A stretch of 8,584 nucleotides of DNA from Deltaproteobacteria bacterium. GTDB taxonomy: Bacteria; Desulfobacterota; Desulfobulbia; Desulfobulbales; BM004. The stretch lies in assembly GCA_019312685.1 (NCBI GenBank), contig JAFDCR010000211.1:1-8584 (forward strand). Direction: 5' to 3'. Below the pieces are notes generated by a model that worked only from the letters and a program-made list of their open reading frames with translations, searched no databases and was not told where the DNA came from. The position numbers and the translations under genes are program-made. Of the stretch, positions 1 to 5,994 are shown in pieces; within the stretch, counting starts at the first letter, position 1, and every line of letters begins with the position of its first letter.

Positions 1-299
1 GGCTTTATGCTCTCCGGAATGTCACCAGCATAAAGCAGGTTATGATATACTGCCGTCAGCCAGCCTGCTACTGCCAAGGGAAGAGCGTATTTCACTACTT
101 TTTTATCAAAAGGAAAAAGCCCAACAGCAAGAAGTAACACTAAAGGAAATAGAAAAACCCTCTGGTACCAACATAAAACACAGGGCGCAAATTCCATGAC
201 GTAACTAAAAAATAAACTTCCCAAAGCTGACACGCTCACTACAAGCCAGCAGAGAAAAAGAATATTCCAGTTTGTATTTTTTTTATTTGTTTGAGTCAT
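1..299 (-). CDS. dsbB: DsbB/BdbC-type disulfide bond formation protein, 3' end cut by window edge
   Basis: Inner-membrane quinone-linked oxidase that re-oxidises a DsbA-type periplasmic thiol oxidase. The leftward frame runs open for 99 codons from the ATG at 299 to the window edge. It shows an N-terminal membrane segment (about residues 12-34), then the CxxC pair Cys40/Cys43 in the context APCVLCWYQR, a family signature, then a second hydrophobic stretch (48-60) and a third (68-82). The last visible residues, IPESIKP, sit just where short DsbB proteins have their second periplasmic cysteine pair, which would lie outside the window. An AGG at 308-310, eight bases upstream, serves as Shine-Dalgarno sequence. 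It follows the secreted cysteine protein (398-850) on the same strand after a 98-bp gap that holds its own promoter (358-385). Family assignment is firm; the partner DsbA is not visible. Confidence 0.9.
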   Translation of the reverse strand, partial: MTQTNKKNTNWNILFLCWLVVSVSALGSLFFSYVMEFAPCVLCWYQRVFLFPLVLLLAVGLFPFDKKVVKYALPLAVAGWLTAVYHNLLYAGDIPESIK

Positions 300-357
300 A
301 TTTAAAACCTAATTAGTTAACTGCTTGGGGCGTACTACGTAAAAATAAGAACAAATA

Positions 358-385
358 ATTATAGAATTGGGGAGACCTCAGACAA
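358..385 (-). promoter_or_regulatory. Sigma70-like promoter for dsbB
   Basis: On the minus strand TTGTCT (380-385) and a perfect TATAAT (358-363) are separated by 16 bases. Transcription would start near 351, leaving a leader of about 50 nt before the dsbB ATG at 299. The -35 matches the consensus at four of six positions. It suggests dsbB can be expressed apart from the upstream gene. Confidence 0.6.
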
Positions 386-397
386 GAGGCTATGCTG

Positions 398-850
398 TCA
401 AATCAGCAGAACAACTGTTCGGTGCATATTAATATGAGGTAGGATAAATAACGGTTGAGAACGTGTTGTTAAACGATTTTCTGTAACTTGTTGCTGATAA
501 CAAACTATCTCATTAGGAAGTGTAAAAGAAAGAACAACCTTGACTGAAGTAGATAGTTTTCTCCTTTTAGGCCGGTTTAATATGTTAGCGTTAGTTAATG
601 AAACATCAGTACAGTCACTTTTTCTCTTTTCAGCAATGATAGAAAAATGTTTTTCAGAAATACTTCTGTCAGCTTCATTGGAAGAATGACAATCAACAAG
701 ATAAAGACTTTGGTCAACTATATGGCTTTTTTGTTCATCCAGACAAAATGCCATACTTGTTGAACCAGTTGGAAAAGTTGACAGAAAAACTGTTACCAAC
801 AATAAGCAGACATAACGATTAATTATGTTGTTTATAAATATATTCAGCAA
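398..850 (-). CDS. Predicted secreted cysteine-containing protein of unknown function
   Basis: A 150-residue protein read from a TTG at 850. No ATG lies in frame before residue 33, inside the hydrophobic stretch's trailing end. AGGA at 862-865 is 11 bases upstream and a good promoter lies at 893-920, which together support the TTG. Residues 1-35 look like a signal peptide: Arg12, hydrophobic core VCLLLVTVFL, then small residues before Phe35. The mature part has four cysteines (36, 54, 80, 117) and a motif of the form FCLDE..SH, then DCH, then CTDVSL. I recall a similar cysteine/histidine spacing in small exported hypothetical proteins of delta-proteobacteria, but cannot confirm homology. Being next to dsbB fits an exported protein needing disulfides, or a thiol/metal-related periplasmic role; this is inference. 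Moderate confidence that it is a real gene. Confidence 0.58.
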   Translation of the reverse strand: MLNIFINNIINRYVCLLLVTVFLSTFPTGSTSMAFCLDEQKSHIVDQSLYLVDCHSSNEADRSISEKHFSIIAEKRKSDCTDVSLTNANILNRPKRRKLSTSVKVVLSFTLPNEIVCYQQQVTENRLTTRSQPLFILPHINMHRTVVLLI

Positions 851-892
851 AATTATTCATATCCTGACATGTTGTAATATTTATAGATATAA

Positions 893-920
893 ATTATAAG
901 TTGTTTGAATCGAAAAGCAA
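893..920 (-). promoter_or_regulatory. Sigma70-like promoter for the secreted cysteine protein
   Basis: On the minus strand TTGCTT (915-920) and a perfect TATAAT (893-898) are 16 bases apart, the same architecture as the dsbB promoter. The predicted start near 886 gives a leader of about 36 nt to the TTG at 850. A perfect 12-bp palindrome, AACTTATAAGTT (929-940), sits just upstream of the -35, and its TTATAAGTT half recurs at 894-902 overlapping the -10. This is a possible operator pair. Confidence 0.55.
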
Positions 921-948
921 AGAGCTAGAACTTATAAGTTTCATAAGT

Positions 949-1068
949 CTAACTTCCTACAATACGTTTAAACTCGTCAACAATTCTCAGACTGTTAACA
1001 TAACCTGTATCAATATAAATTCTTTCCGAATGGATGATCGGATTAAAATATTGTCTATGAATTAACAT
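949..1068 (-). CDS. Candidate small ORF or gene remnant, 39 codons
   Basis: Within the otherwise empty stretch 851-1162, the minus strand has an ATG at 1068 with AGGA eleven bases upstream, reading 39 residues to a TAG at 949-951. The peptide begins MLIHRQYFNPIIHSER and ends DEFKRIVGS. Its composition (amphipathic, charged, helix-prone at the end) looks more protein-like than a random frame, but I recognise no family. It may be a small gene or the tail of a decayed one. The rest of 851-1162 is AT-rich and holds only the promoter and palindrome noted nearby. Confidence 0.25.
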   Translation of the reverse strand: MLIHRQYFNPIIHSERIYIDTGYVNSLRIVDEFKRIVGS

Positions 1069-1162
1069 TCGTGAATAATTCCTGAATTATCAAGGTGTTC
1101 AGTGGACATCGAAACTCAATAAGAGCATTTCAATAAGAGATTAAAATTGGTGGCTGTTCTTT

Positions 1163-1711
1163 TTAGGATTTTTTAAAGGACGGCAGCTTTATTGCGGGTT
1201 CCTTGGGAATAAAATAGGACCTGAGGTCGTAATCCTGAATAAAAGCCAGGATAACTTTGGAGCTGCTGGAAAGAAAGTTATAACTGACCGATTTTTTAAG
1301 GTAATTGTTGGAGCCTGACAGAAAGCTGCTTATGAGGATGAAAAGCAGGCTGATAAAGAATACCCCTTTGATAATGCCAAAGATACCTCCCATCGTTCTG
1401 TCAAACCAGGGCGTCAGGGTGACATCCATTACTTTTTTCAGCCCCAGGCCTATGAGTTTGATCAGGTAGAAAAATCCTACAAACAGCAGGATATAGGTTA
1501 GGAGAAAAGCCAGCCGGGCATTCTCTATATAGGGGAGGATTAAGCGGTAGAACTCATTATCAAAATACCCGGCGAGAATAAAGCCACCTATCATGCCGAT
1601 AAGAGATGAAATCTGACAGATAAAGCCGATCCAGATACCCCTGGACAGAAAAGCCATAAAGATCAGAAGAATCAGAATGTCAAATGCCGTTATCCTGGAC
1701 AGCCACTCCAT
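1163..1711 (-). CDS. cvpA: CvpA family membrane protein
   Basis: A 182-residue inner-membrane protein of the CvpA (colicin V production) family. The family is widespread and needed for colicin V export in E. coli; in most bacteria its role is tied to envelope homeostasis and is not well defined. Four hydrophobic segments are visible (about 8-22, 26-48, 64-86 and 106-130). The last is preceded by the family signature DRTMGGIFGIIKG (residues 104-116). The C-terminal 50 residues are polar, ending in a lysine-rich tail. The usual length is 160-190, so the gene looks complete. The start is the ATG at 1711, with GGA ten bases upstream. It is transcribed away from the PPTase gene, sharing a 184-bp AT-rich divergent region. 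No clear terminator follows it. Confidence 0.9.
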   Translation of the reverse strand: MEWLSRITAFDILILLIFMAFLSRGIWIGFICQISSLIGMIGGFILAGYFDNEFYRLILPYIENARLAFLLTYILLFVGFFYLIKLIGLGLKKVMDVTLTPWFDRTMGGIFGIIKGVFFISLLFILISSFLSGSNNYLKKSVSYNFLSSSSKVILAFIQDYDLRSYFIPKEPAIKLPSFKKS

Positions 1712-1731
1712 AAGGTTTTTTCCAAATCAGC

Positions 1732-1805
1732 AAAAAAGGCTTTTAAAAGATACGATTTATAATTACAAATATAATACAACCATCTATTTTAAAAGAGCTT
1801 TTTTT
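1732..1805. promoter_or_regulatory. AT-rich divergent intergenic region between cvpA and PPTase
   Basis: The two arms AAAAAAGGCTTTTAAAA (1732-1748) and TTTTAAAAGAGCTTTTTTT (1787-1805) form an imperfect inverted repeat. It brackets two plus-strand TATAAT hexamers (1758-1763 and 1770-1775). No convincing -35 partners either hexamer, so I call this only a probable divergent promoter region. Confidence 0.3.
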
Positions 1806-1895
1806 ATTATAAATAGCAAGGGATTTCTGTGCGGCTGTATAAGGTCTTAATCCCTTTTTAACCAGGAAAGGGTTCCTGGATATATCCCGGTATTT

Positions 1896-2714
1896 ATGGA
1901 TTTCCAATTAAAAAAATGCATTGTTGCAGACCATCGTCTCCAGGCGGGAGTGATAAGTAAACAGCTGCAATACCCGCATCTGCTGACCTGCACCCTGCTT
2001 GACCTTCCCATGCTTGAGGAGGAAATGAACCGGCAGGGGGAAGAAAAGGTTGTGGCGTACTGCCTTGCCGGAGAGGAAGTTGACCGGGTAGGCAAATTTA
2101 CCTTCCCCAAAAGAAAAAGAGAGTGGCTCGGGGGCCGTTTCGCGGCAAAATATGCTGCAGCAGGCCTGGCGGAAAGAGCCGGGTCCGGGGAAAAGCCCCC
2201 TCATTGGTCCGAATATATAATTACGACCGATGAAAACGGCAGGCCCTTTCTGGCTGGCGATAAAGGGGAGAGCACAAAACCCGTCCCGGATATTTCCATT
2301 TCCCACAGCGAATCCATGGCAGCTGCCATGGCGGTTTATCCAGGCTATTGCGGTATCGATATCCAGAAGATTACGCCGCAGGTTTTAAGGGTGCGCGAGC
2401 GCTTTTGTATTGACGGGGAAAAACAATTGCTTGATAAATTTTTTCCGGTTGGTCCTGACAGAGAGGCTGTGGTTCTCGCAAAACTCTGGGCTGCCAAAGA
2501 GGCACTCCGCAAGGCTTCCTGCCTGAGTTCGCTTCCCGGCTTTATGGAACTGCAACTCATTGAAATTAATATTAATTCAGAGTCAGACTTTTCGGTTTTT
2601 GTGTTCAGCTGGCTAAATCCCGCCCGAGGTGCACCAGGGCAAATCAGGGCAGCGGTAACCCTTAGCGGAGATTATGCCTTGGCGCTTACAGTCAGAGATG
2701 ATACTGTGAGATAA
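1896..2714 (+). CDS. 4'-phosphopantetheinyl transferase, Sfp type
   Basis: Transfers the 4'-phosphopantetheine arm of CoA to a serine of carrier proteins (fatty-acid, polyketide or peptide synthesis), converting apo to holo form in the cytoplasm. The 272 residues carry the family blocks in order: REWLGGRFAAKYA (75-87), ENGRPFL (113-119), SISHS (134-138), GIDIQKI (153-159) and LWAAKEALRK (197-206). Asp155 and Glu202 match the metal-binding acids; the third position, usually Glu in GIDIE, is Gln157 here. The length is at the long end for Sfp-type enzymes, with an extra N-terminal 40 residues or so. The ATG at 1896 has only a weak upstream CCGG, so a later start is possible. The Crp/Fnr gene follows after 31 bp, suggesting co-transcription. 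No carrier-protein or synthase gene is nearby, so the substrate is unknown. Confidence 0.93.
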   Translation: MDFQLKKCIVADHRLQAGVISKQLQYPHLLTCTLLDLPMLEEEMNRQGEEKVVAYCLAGEEVDRVGKFTFPKRKREWLGGRFAAKYAAAGLAERAGSGEKPPHWSEYIITTDENGRPFLAGDKGESTKPVPDISISHSESMAAAMAVYPGYCGIDIQKITPQVLRVRERFCIDGEKQLLDKFFPVGPDREAVVLAKLWAAKEALRKASCLSSLPGFMELQLIEININSESDFSVFVFSWLNPARGAPGQIRAAVTLSGDYALALTVRDDTVR

Positions 2715-2745
2715 CCTGTTTTTCATACTTATTCGGGTAAACCCA

Positions 2746-3429
2746 ATGGAAGTAAGACAACACCTGTCACAGCTGGACCTTTTTAAAGGACTCACCGCTG
2801 AACAGCTTGAGGCAATCACCGGAACTGTTACAGAAAAGGATTACCGGAAAGGGGAGTTGATTTTTGCTGAAGGCGATGAAGGAGTGGGGTTTTATCTTGT
2901 CATCCGCGGCAGGGTGAAGGTGTACAAGCTGTCTGCGGAAGGCAAAGAGCAGATAATGCATATTTTCGGGCCGAGAATGCCTTTTGCAGAAGTGCCTGTT
3001 TTTGCAGGCAGCCGTTATCCTGCCAATGCTGAAGCAATGGAATCCAGCAGGCTTTTCTTTTTCCCGAAAAAAAGCTTTATTACTCTTATTCAGGAAAACC
3101 CCTTACTGGCCATGAATATGCTGGCTTCCCTTTCGCAGCGTCTGAAGCAGTTTTCCAATCTGATCGAAACCCTTTCCCTTAAAGAGGTCCCGGGCAGGCT
3201 TGCCTCTTACCTTCTTTACCTGAGCGACAAAAACGGCAGCATAGATGAGTTCAAGCTGGACATTGCCAAGTCTCAACTGGCAAGCCTTTTAGGCACGATC
3301 CCGGAGACATTGTCAAGGATTTTCGCCAAGATGGGAGCCAGGGAGATTGTCAGTATTAAAGGTCCTGAAATTACCATATTGGACCGGGAGGGGCTTGAGG
3401 ATCTTGCCGAAGGCAATACTAAGCTTTAA
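2746..3429 (+). CDS. Crp/Fnr family transcriptional regulator
   Basis: A 227-residue DNA-binding regulator. Residues 12-110 form the cyclic-nucleotide-binding-like beta-barrel (LFKGLTAEQLEAI at the start, then KGELIFAEGDEGVGFYLVIRGRVKVYK). A long dimerisation helix follows (about 115-145), then a winged helix-turn-helix, with the recognition region near 172-196 (DIAKSQLASLLGTIPETLSR). The protein contains no cysteine at all, so it cannot hold an Fnr-type iron-sulfur cluster. Together with the IPETLSRIF segment this points to a Dnr- or HcpR-like member that senses NO, heme or another small ligand; that is inference. The residues that bind cAMP in Crp are not obvious. It lies 31 bp after the PPTase gene and may share its transcript. 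Its own Shine-Dalgarno sequence is weak. Confidence 0.93.
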   Translation: MEVRQHLSQLDLFKGLTAEQLEAITGTVTEKDYRKGELIFAEGDEGVGFYLVIRGRVKVYKLSAEGKEQIMHIFGPRMPFAEVPVFAGSRYPANAEAMESSRLFFFPKKSFITLIQENPLLAMNMLASLSQRLKQFSNLIETLSLKEVPGRLASYLLYLSDKNGSIDEFKLDIAKSQLASLLGTIPETLSRIFAKMGAREIVSIKGPEITILDREGLEDLAEGNTKL

Positions 3430-3646
3430 AAACAGGCTGAAACTATTGCATCTGCATTGTCGCAGGGAGTCGGGCATATTAATTATATAGCCGAATTCCC
3501 TGCTCCGTGTATCTGCAGCGTTCACAGCTTGTTATTCTACTGGGAAGAATAAAATTCAGCCTTTTTAAGTATAAAAAATTTATGTGGCTATATATAATTC
3601 TCAGCTTTAGATTACTTTTTGGGGTTGGATCTTCTGGTTTCCCTGG

Positions 3647-3666
3647 ATTCCCGCCTGCGCGGGAAT
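3647..3666. repeat. dRS3-like palindromic repeat
   Basis: The sequence ATTCCC-GCCTGCGC-GGGAAT folds into an 8-bp stem (ATTCCCGC/GCGGGAAT) with a 4-nt loop. It exactly fits the form ATTCCC-N8-GGGAAT known as dRS3 in Neisseria; similar hairpins with flanking GG and GACA are scattered through many proteobacterial intergenic regions. It has no T-run, so it is more likely a dispersed repeat or insertion target than a terminator. Confidence 0.75.
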
Positions 3667-3741
3667 GACAAGCCATATTACCCAGAAGTTATTTTGATTA
3701 AGGGGCATGACTAGAACAGTATTTCAACTTAAATACTGATG

Positions 3742-3911
3742 TTAATTAACCATAGACACTGATAAAAACTACTAGTTGTGCGACCTGCACAACTAGTAAG
3801 TGATCACCCTCGGGGCTATTTTTATTTATCGCGCAGCGATGGTACTATAAATAAAGCCAGGTCGGCTTTATTTATGTCTGCAGTTGTCCGTGTGCGTCCG
3901 TGGTTAATTAA
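3742..3911. repeat. MITE-like element with terminal inverted repeats and nested hairpins
   Basis: The ends TTAATTAACCA (3742-3752) and TGGTTAATTAA (3901-3911) are perfect 11-bp inverted repeats, extended with gaps by ACAC/GTGT sequences. Inside are a 12-bp-stem hairpin (3770-3781 with 3787-3798, loop GACCT), the palindrome GTGATCAC (3800-3807), a small hairpin ATCGC-GCA-GCGAT (3828-3840), and a second 12-bp-stem hairpin (ATAAATAAAGCC 3847-3858 with GGCTTTATTTAT 3864-3875, loop AGGTC). The loops GACCT and AGGTC are exact reverse complements. The element has no gene and no obvious target-site duplication. The right end resembles an intergenic repeat I recall from environmental proteobacteria. 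Confidence 0.7.
3847..3875. terminator. Possible bidirectional intrinsic terminator within the structured element
   Basis: A GC-capped stem (AAAGCC/GGCTTT at its core, 12 bp in all) with a 5-nt loop is flanked by A/T-rich arms on both sides, so each strand shows a hairpin followed by a T-rich stretch. It could stop readthrough from the Crp/Fnr gene before mutM. Confidence 0.35.
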
Positions 3912-3986
3912 AAAACGTTCTTTTTTGTATGAAGACTTTTCAGCCAACTCTCATTCACATGTCATATTCAAGGTGTATAAGCAAGC

Positions 3987-4811
3987 ATGCCTGAACTACC
4001 AGAAGTAGAGGTCATAATGCAGGGGCTGCGGCGCCATTTGCCCGGCCGTAAAGTAATCGGGGTCGCTGCCGGAAACAAGAAGCTGCGTAAGCCCATGCCG
4101 CGAAAATACCTAAAAAAATACCTTCAGGGAGTACGGTTTGAATCAGTAAACCGGCGGGCAAAGTTTCTGCTGCTCACAATGGATAACAGCGCAACCCTGG
4201 TAATCCACCTGGGCATGAGCGGCAGGCTGGGCGTCTTTGCCGGAGATTCTCCCAGGGCAAAGCATGACCATCTCCGCTTACTTCTGGACAATGGCATGGA
4301 ACTAAGATTCAATGATATCAGGCGGTTCGGCTTTGTCCAGGTCGTTGCACCGGGCAGGGATCCGGGCGAAGCCCTGCCTGCCGGTCTCGGTCCGGAACCC
4401 CTCGGGCCTGATTTCACGCCCCGATATATGCTTAAGAAGGCGGTAAACAGAAAAAGACCGCTGAAAAATTTTCTCATGGAAAACCGGGTCGTTGTGGGCA
4501 TCGGCAACATCTATGCCTGCGAAACCCTGTTCCATGCAGGGATAACCCCGGAAAGAAACGCTGGAGACCTGTCTGCTGCTGAGTGGACCAGGGTCGTGGA
4601 AAGCAGCCGTTGTGTTCTGCAGCAGGCCATTGGAAGCGGCGGTACCTCGATCAGCGACTTTGTCAACGAAAGCGGCAGGACCGGTTATTTTCAACTGCAG
4701 CTTAAGGTTTACGGCAGGGAGGGAAAACCCTGCCTGGCCTGCGCCACTCCCATAGTCAGGAAAACCATGGCCGGCCGCGCCACATTTTTCTGCCCACGAT
4801 GCCAGAAATAA
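3987..4811 (+). CDS. mutM: Formamidopyrimidine-DNA glycosylase (Fpg/MutM)
   Basis: Bifunctional base-excision repair enzyme that removes 8-oxoguanine and formamidopyrimidines from DNA and nicks the abasic site by beta/delta-elimination. The N-terminus MPELPEVE is diagnostic: Pro2, exposed once Met is removed, is the catalytic nucleophile and Glu3 the acid. Other expected residues are present: Lys59 in RRAKF, the helix-filling Met77 (HLGMSGRL), Arg113/Phe114 (DIRRFGF), Asn174 in GIGNIYACE, Arg264, and the C-terminal zinc finger with Cys249, Cys252, Cys269 and Cys272. At 274 residues it is full length. The start is fixed by the MPELPE motif; AAGGTG at 3970-3975 provides the ribosome site at a slightly long spacing. 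It stands alone, flanked by long intergenic regions. Identification is secure. Confidence 0.98.
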   Translation: MPELPEVEVIMQGLRRHLPGRKVIGVAAGNKKLRKPMPRKYLKKYLQGVRFESVNRRAKFLLLTMDNSATLVIHLGMSGRLGVFAGDSPRAKHDHLRLLLDNGMELRFNDIRRFGFVQVVAPGRDPGEALPAGLGPEPLGPDFTPRYMLKKAVNRKRPLKNFLMENRVVVGIGNIYACETLFHAGITPERNAGDLSAAEWTRVVESSRCVLQQAIGSGGTSISDFVNESGRTGYFQLQLKVYGREGKPCLACATPIVRKTMAGRATFFCPRCQK

Positions 4812-4920
4812 TTCCACCCAGCCTTTTGCTCCCTGATTTTTCACCCCTGCCATCGCCTTAATTATTTCGGTAGAAATTAGGAGAAGAAACACTTCCAAAT
4901 CAAAGCAGATTTTATGCTTA

Positions 4921-4953
4921 ATACGTATAACTTCTAAGTACTAAAATACGTAT
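4921..4953. promoter_or_regulatory. Paired ATACGTAT palindromes, possible operator
   Basis: Two identical 8-bp palindromes lie 25 bp apart centre to centre, with the palindrome AGTACT between them, about 200 bp upstream of the zinc-ribbon gene. A related TATACGTA occurs downstream of that gene at 5679-5686. The spacing of about 2.4 helical turns would allow cooperative binding. The function is inferred only. Confidence 0.3.
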
Positions 4954-5036
4954 GGTGTTTGCTTTTTTTATTGCACCATTAATAAAAATAATACATTAAT
5001 TCAGAGGGTTATAAAAATGTTTCAGGAATATTCTGC

Positions 5037-5114
5037 ATGGCAAAGGTCGGGGCTGTTTTGGCTAAGTATACGGATATTCCTGACACCGATAAATATTTTC
5101 AAAACCCGGCCTGA
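5037..5114 (+). CDS. Candidate short ORF (25 residues) ahead of the zinc-ribbon gene
   Basis: ATG at 5037 has AGGA nine bases upstream and reads to a TGA at 5112-5114. The peptide begins MAKVGAVLAKYTDIPDTDKY and looks protein-like. An overlapping frame (5017-5121, 34 residues, starting MFQEYSAW) has AGAGGG eight bases upstream. At most one is likely translated, as a leader peptide; either may be a remnant. The 10-bp inverted repeat 5022-5083 overlaps both. I recognise neither. Confidence 0.22.
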   Translation: MAKVGAVLAKYTDIPDTDKYFQNPA

Positions 5115-5152
5115 AAGATAAAACGATTAACATGCATTGTCGGGAGGAAAAC

Positions 5153-5500
5153 GTGGCTAATGTGGTATCATCGGTTTCAACAGCAAGAAACCTTACATCA
5201 CGGCTTTGTGAAATAGGCAAAAATATTGAAAATGCAGAATTGAAGAATCTGCTTGCCGATCTCAGCTTGAGGCTGGTTGAGGCAGAGGTGAAAATTGCTG
5301 ATTTAGTATCTGAAAATACAAAAATGAAAGAAATAATCGACTTGCTTGAAAATAAAACAGGTGAATTATGCCCCAGGTGCAAAAAGAGAGCCTTTAAGCT
5401 GATCACAACAAAGCCTTACCTGATATACGGGGAAGTGGGTTATAAAGAGTCTGAGTATAAATGTTCCGGCTGCGGCTTTACCAACACTCTTATTACCTGA
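5153..5500 (+). CDS. Coiled-coil protein with C-terminal zinc ribbon, unknown function
   Basis: I choose the GTG at 5153 because GGGAGG lies five bases upstream; the in-frame ATG at 5132 has no ribosome site. The 115-residue product has a helical, heptad-like region (about 18-68: ENAELKNLLADLSLRLVEAE and following) and then a four-cysteine zinc ribbon: Cys73-Pro-Arg-Cys76 and Cys104-Ser-Gly-Cys107, 27 residues apart. No signal peptide or membrane segment is visible, so it should be cytoplasmic. The two parts suggest an oligomerising adaptor that binds nucleic acid or protein through the ribbon. I do not recognise a named family. It stands alone in its region, with paired palindromes upstream and structured sequence downstream. 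Confidence 0.85.
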   Translation: MANVVSSVSTARNLTSRLCEIGKNIENAELKNLLADLSLRLVEAEVKIADLVSENTKMKEIIDLLENKTGELCPRCKKRAFKLITTKPYLIYGEVGYKESEYKCSGCGFTNTLIT

Positions 5501-5573
5501 TTACTTCAACCCGTTAGCCGGAAAAGCTATATAGCAGCAAAGATTTGTTGGCTGGAACGTCCGCGCTGCTTGA

Positions 5574-5598
5574 TGAGGAGCTGCTGCCTGGCTCCTCA
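5574..5598 (+). terminator. Hairpin after the zinc-ribbon gene
   Basis: A perfect 8-bp GC-rich stem (TGAGGAGC/GCTCCTCA) with a 9-nt loop lies 74 bases after the zinc-ribbon stop codon. There is no T-run behind it, so it is at best a weak terminator or an mRNA 3'-end stabiliser. Confidence 0.3.
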
Positions 5599-5831
5599 AC
5601 CCCAATTAATATTTCGTATTCTTTAAACCTTAAAAATGCCTTCCAGTAAATAAAATCTCAGCTTAATACTCAATTTTTATACGTAATAATATACGAAATA
5701 AAATCATTATTATTATTGCAATATCCACAGGAGGTTGCTTTAATTTCTATCACATAAAGCATACAGTTTTCCGGATAGTGACTATTGAATAAAGCTCTGT
5801 CAGGAGACAGGTTCTTAACCTTAAAACGGGC

Positions 5832-5878
5832 GGTAAAGGTTCCGTATCCTTTGAGGAGATGGAAACGGAACCTTTACC
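5832..5878. repeat. Long hairpin, 14-bp perfect stem
   Basis: GGTAAAGGTTCCGT (5832-5845) and ACGGAACCTTTACC (5865-5878) are perfect inverted repeats. After one A-A mismatch the stem continues TCC/GGA. No T-run follows. It abuts the foldback element that begins 17 bases downstream. Confidence 0.7.
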
Positions 5879-5894
5879 AGACACAACCTCCAGC

Positions 5895-5994
5895 AAAATA
5901 CCGGGACAGATTTATTTGTCGATCAGACGCAACGTTATCTTCCATGCAAATTATCTTCCTAAATCACCCTCTAAAAAATCTGTCCCGGTTTTTT
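5895..5994. repeat. Foldback repeat of the CCGGGACAGATTT type, MITE- or REP-like
   Basis: ACCGGGACAGATTT (5900-5913) and AAATCTGTCCCGGT (5976-5989) are perfect 14-bp inverted repeats around a 62-base centre, with AAAA/TTTT extending the outer ends. Sequences of the form GGGACAGATTTA are, from memory, typical ends of dispersed repeats linked to REP-associated (Y1/HUH, Transposase_17) transposases. No such gene remains here. The T-run at 5989-5995 on the plus strand could also end transcription before the response regulator. Confidence 0.65.

Larger units (their letters stand above)
3430..3986. other. Gene-free, repeat-rich region between the Crp/Fnr gene and mutM
   Basis: No credible gene lies in these 557 bases. 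They hold an imperfect long-loop inverted repeat (arms GCAGGGA 3462-3468 and TCCCTGC 3497-3503, no T-run), the dRS3-like hairpin, and the 170-bp structured element 3742-3911. The remaining sequence is AT-rich and probably carries the mutM promoter, which I could not pin down. Confidence 0.7.
4812..5152. other. Intergenic region between mutM and the zinc-ribbon gene
   Basis: This 341-base stretch becomes AT-rich after 4860. It holds two copies of the 8-bp palindrome ATACGTAT (4921-4928 and 4946-4953) with AGTACT between them, a 6-bp hairpin ATGGTG/CACCAT (4952-4957 with 4974-4979), a 10-bp inverted repeat (TCAGGAATAT 5022-5031 and ATATTCCTGA 5074-5083), and two overlapping candidate short ORFs. 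I found no clear terminator for mutM. Confidence 0.6.

Noticed and set aside
3462..3503. Inverted repeat after the Crp/Fnr gene considered as terminator
   Set aside because: The stem is interrupted, the loop is about 17 bases or more, and no T-run follows.
3479..3676. Minus-strand frame beginning MACHSRAGGNPG
   Set aside because: The HSRAGGNP start is the usual spurious translation of the dRS3-like hairpin; nothing else supports a gene.
3778..4008. 76-residue plus-strand frame overlapping the mutM start
   Set aside because: It translates straight through the palindromic element 3742-3911 and has no ribosome site; its VRVRPWLI segment is simply the terminal repeat.
4302..4898. 198-residue minus-strand frame
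   Set aside because: It is antisense to mutM, whose identification is certain.
5730..5757. Strong AGGAGG Shine-Dalgarno-like sequence
   Set aside because: Starts within reach (TTG or ATT) end after two to four codons, so no gene can be supported.
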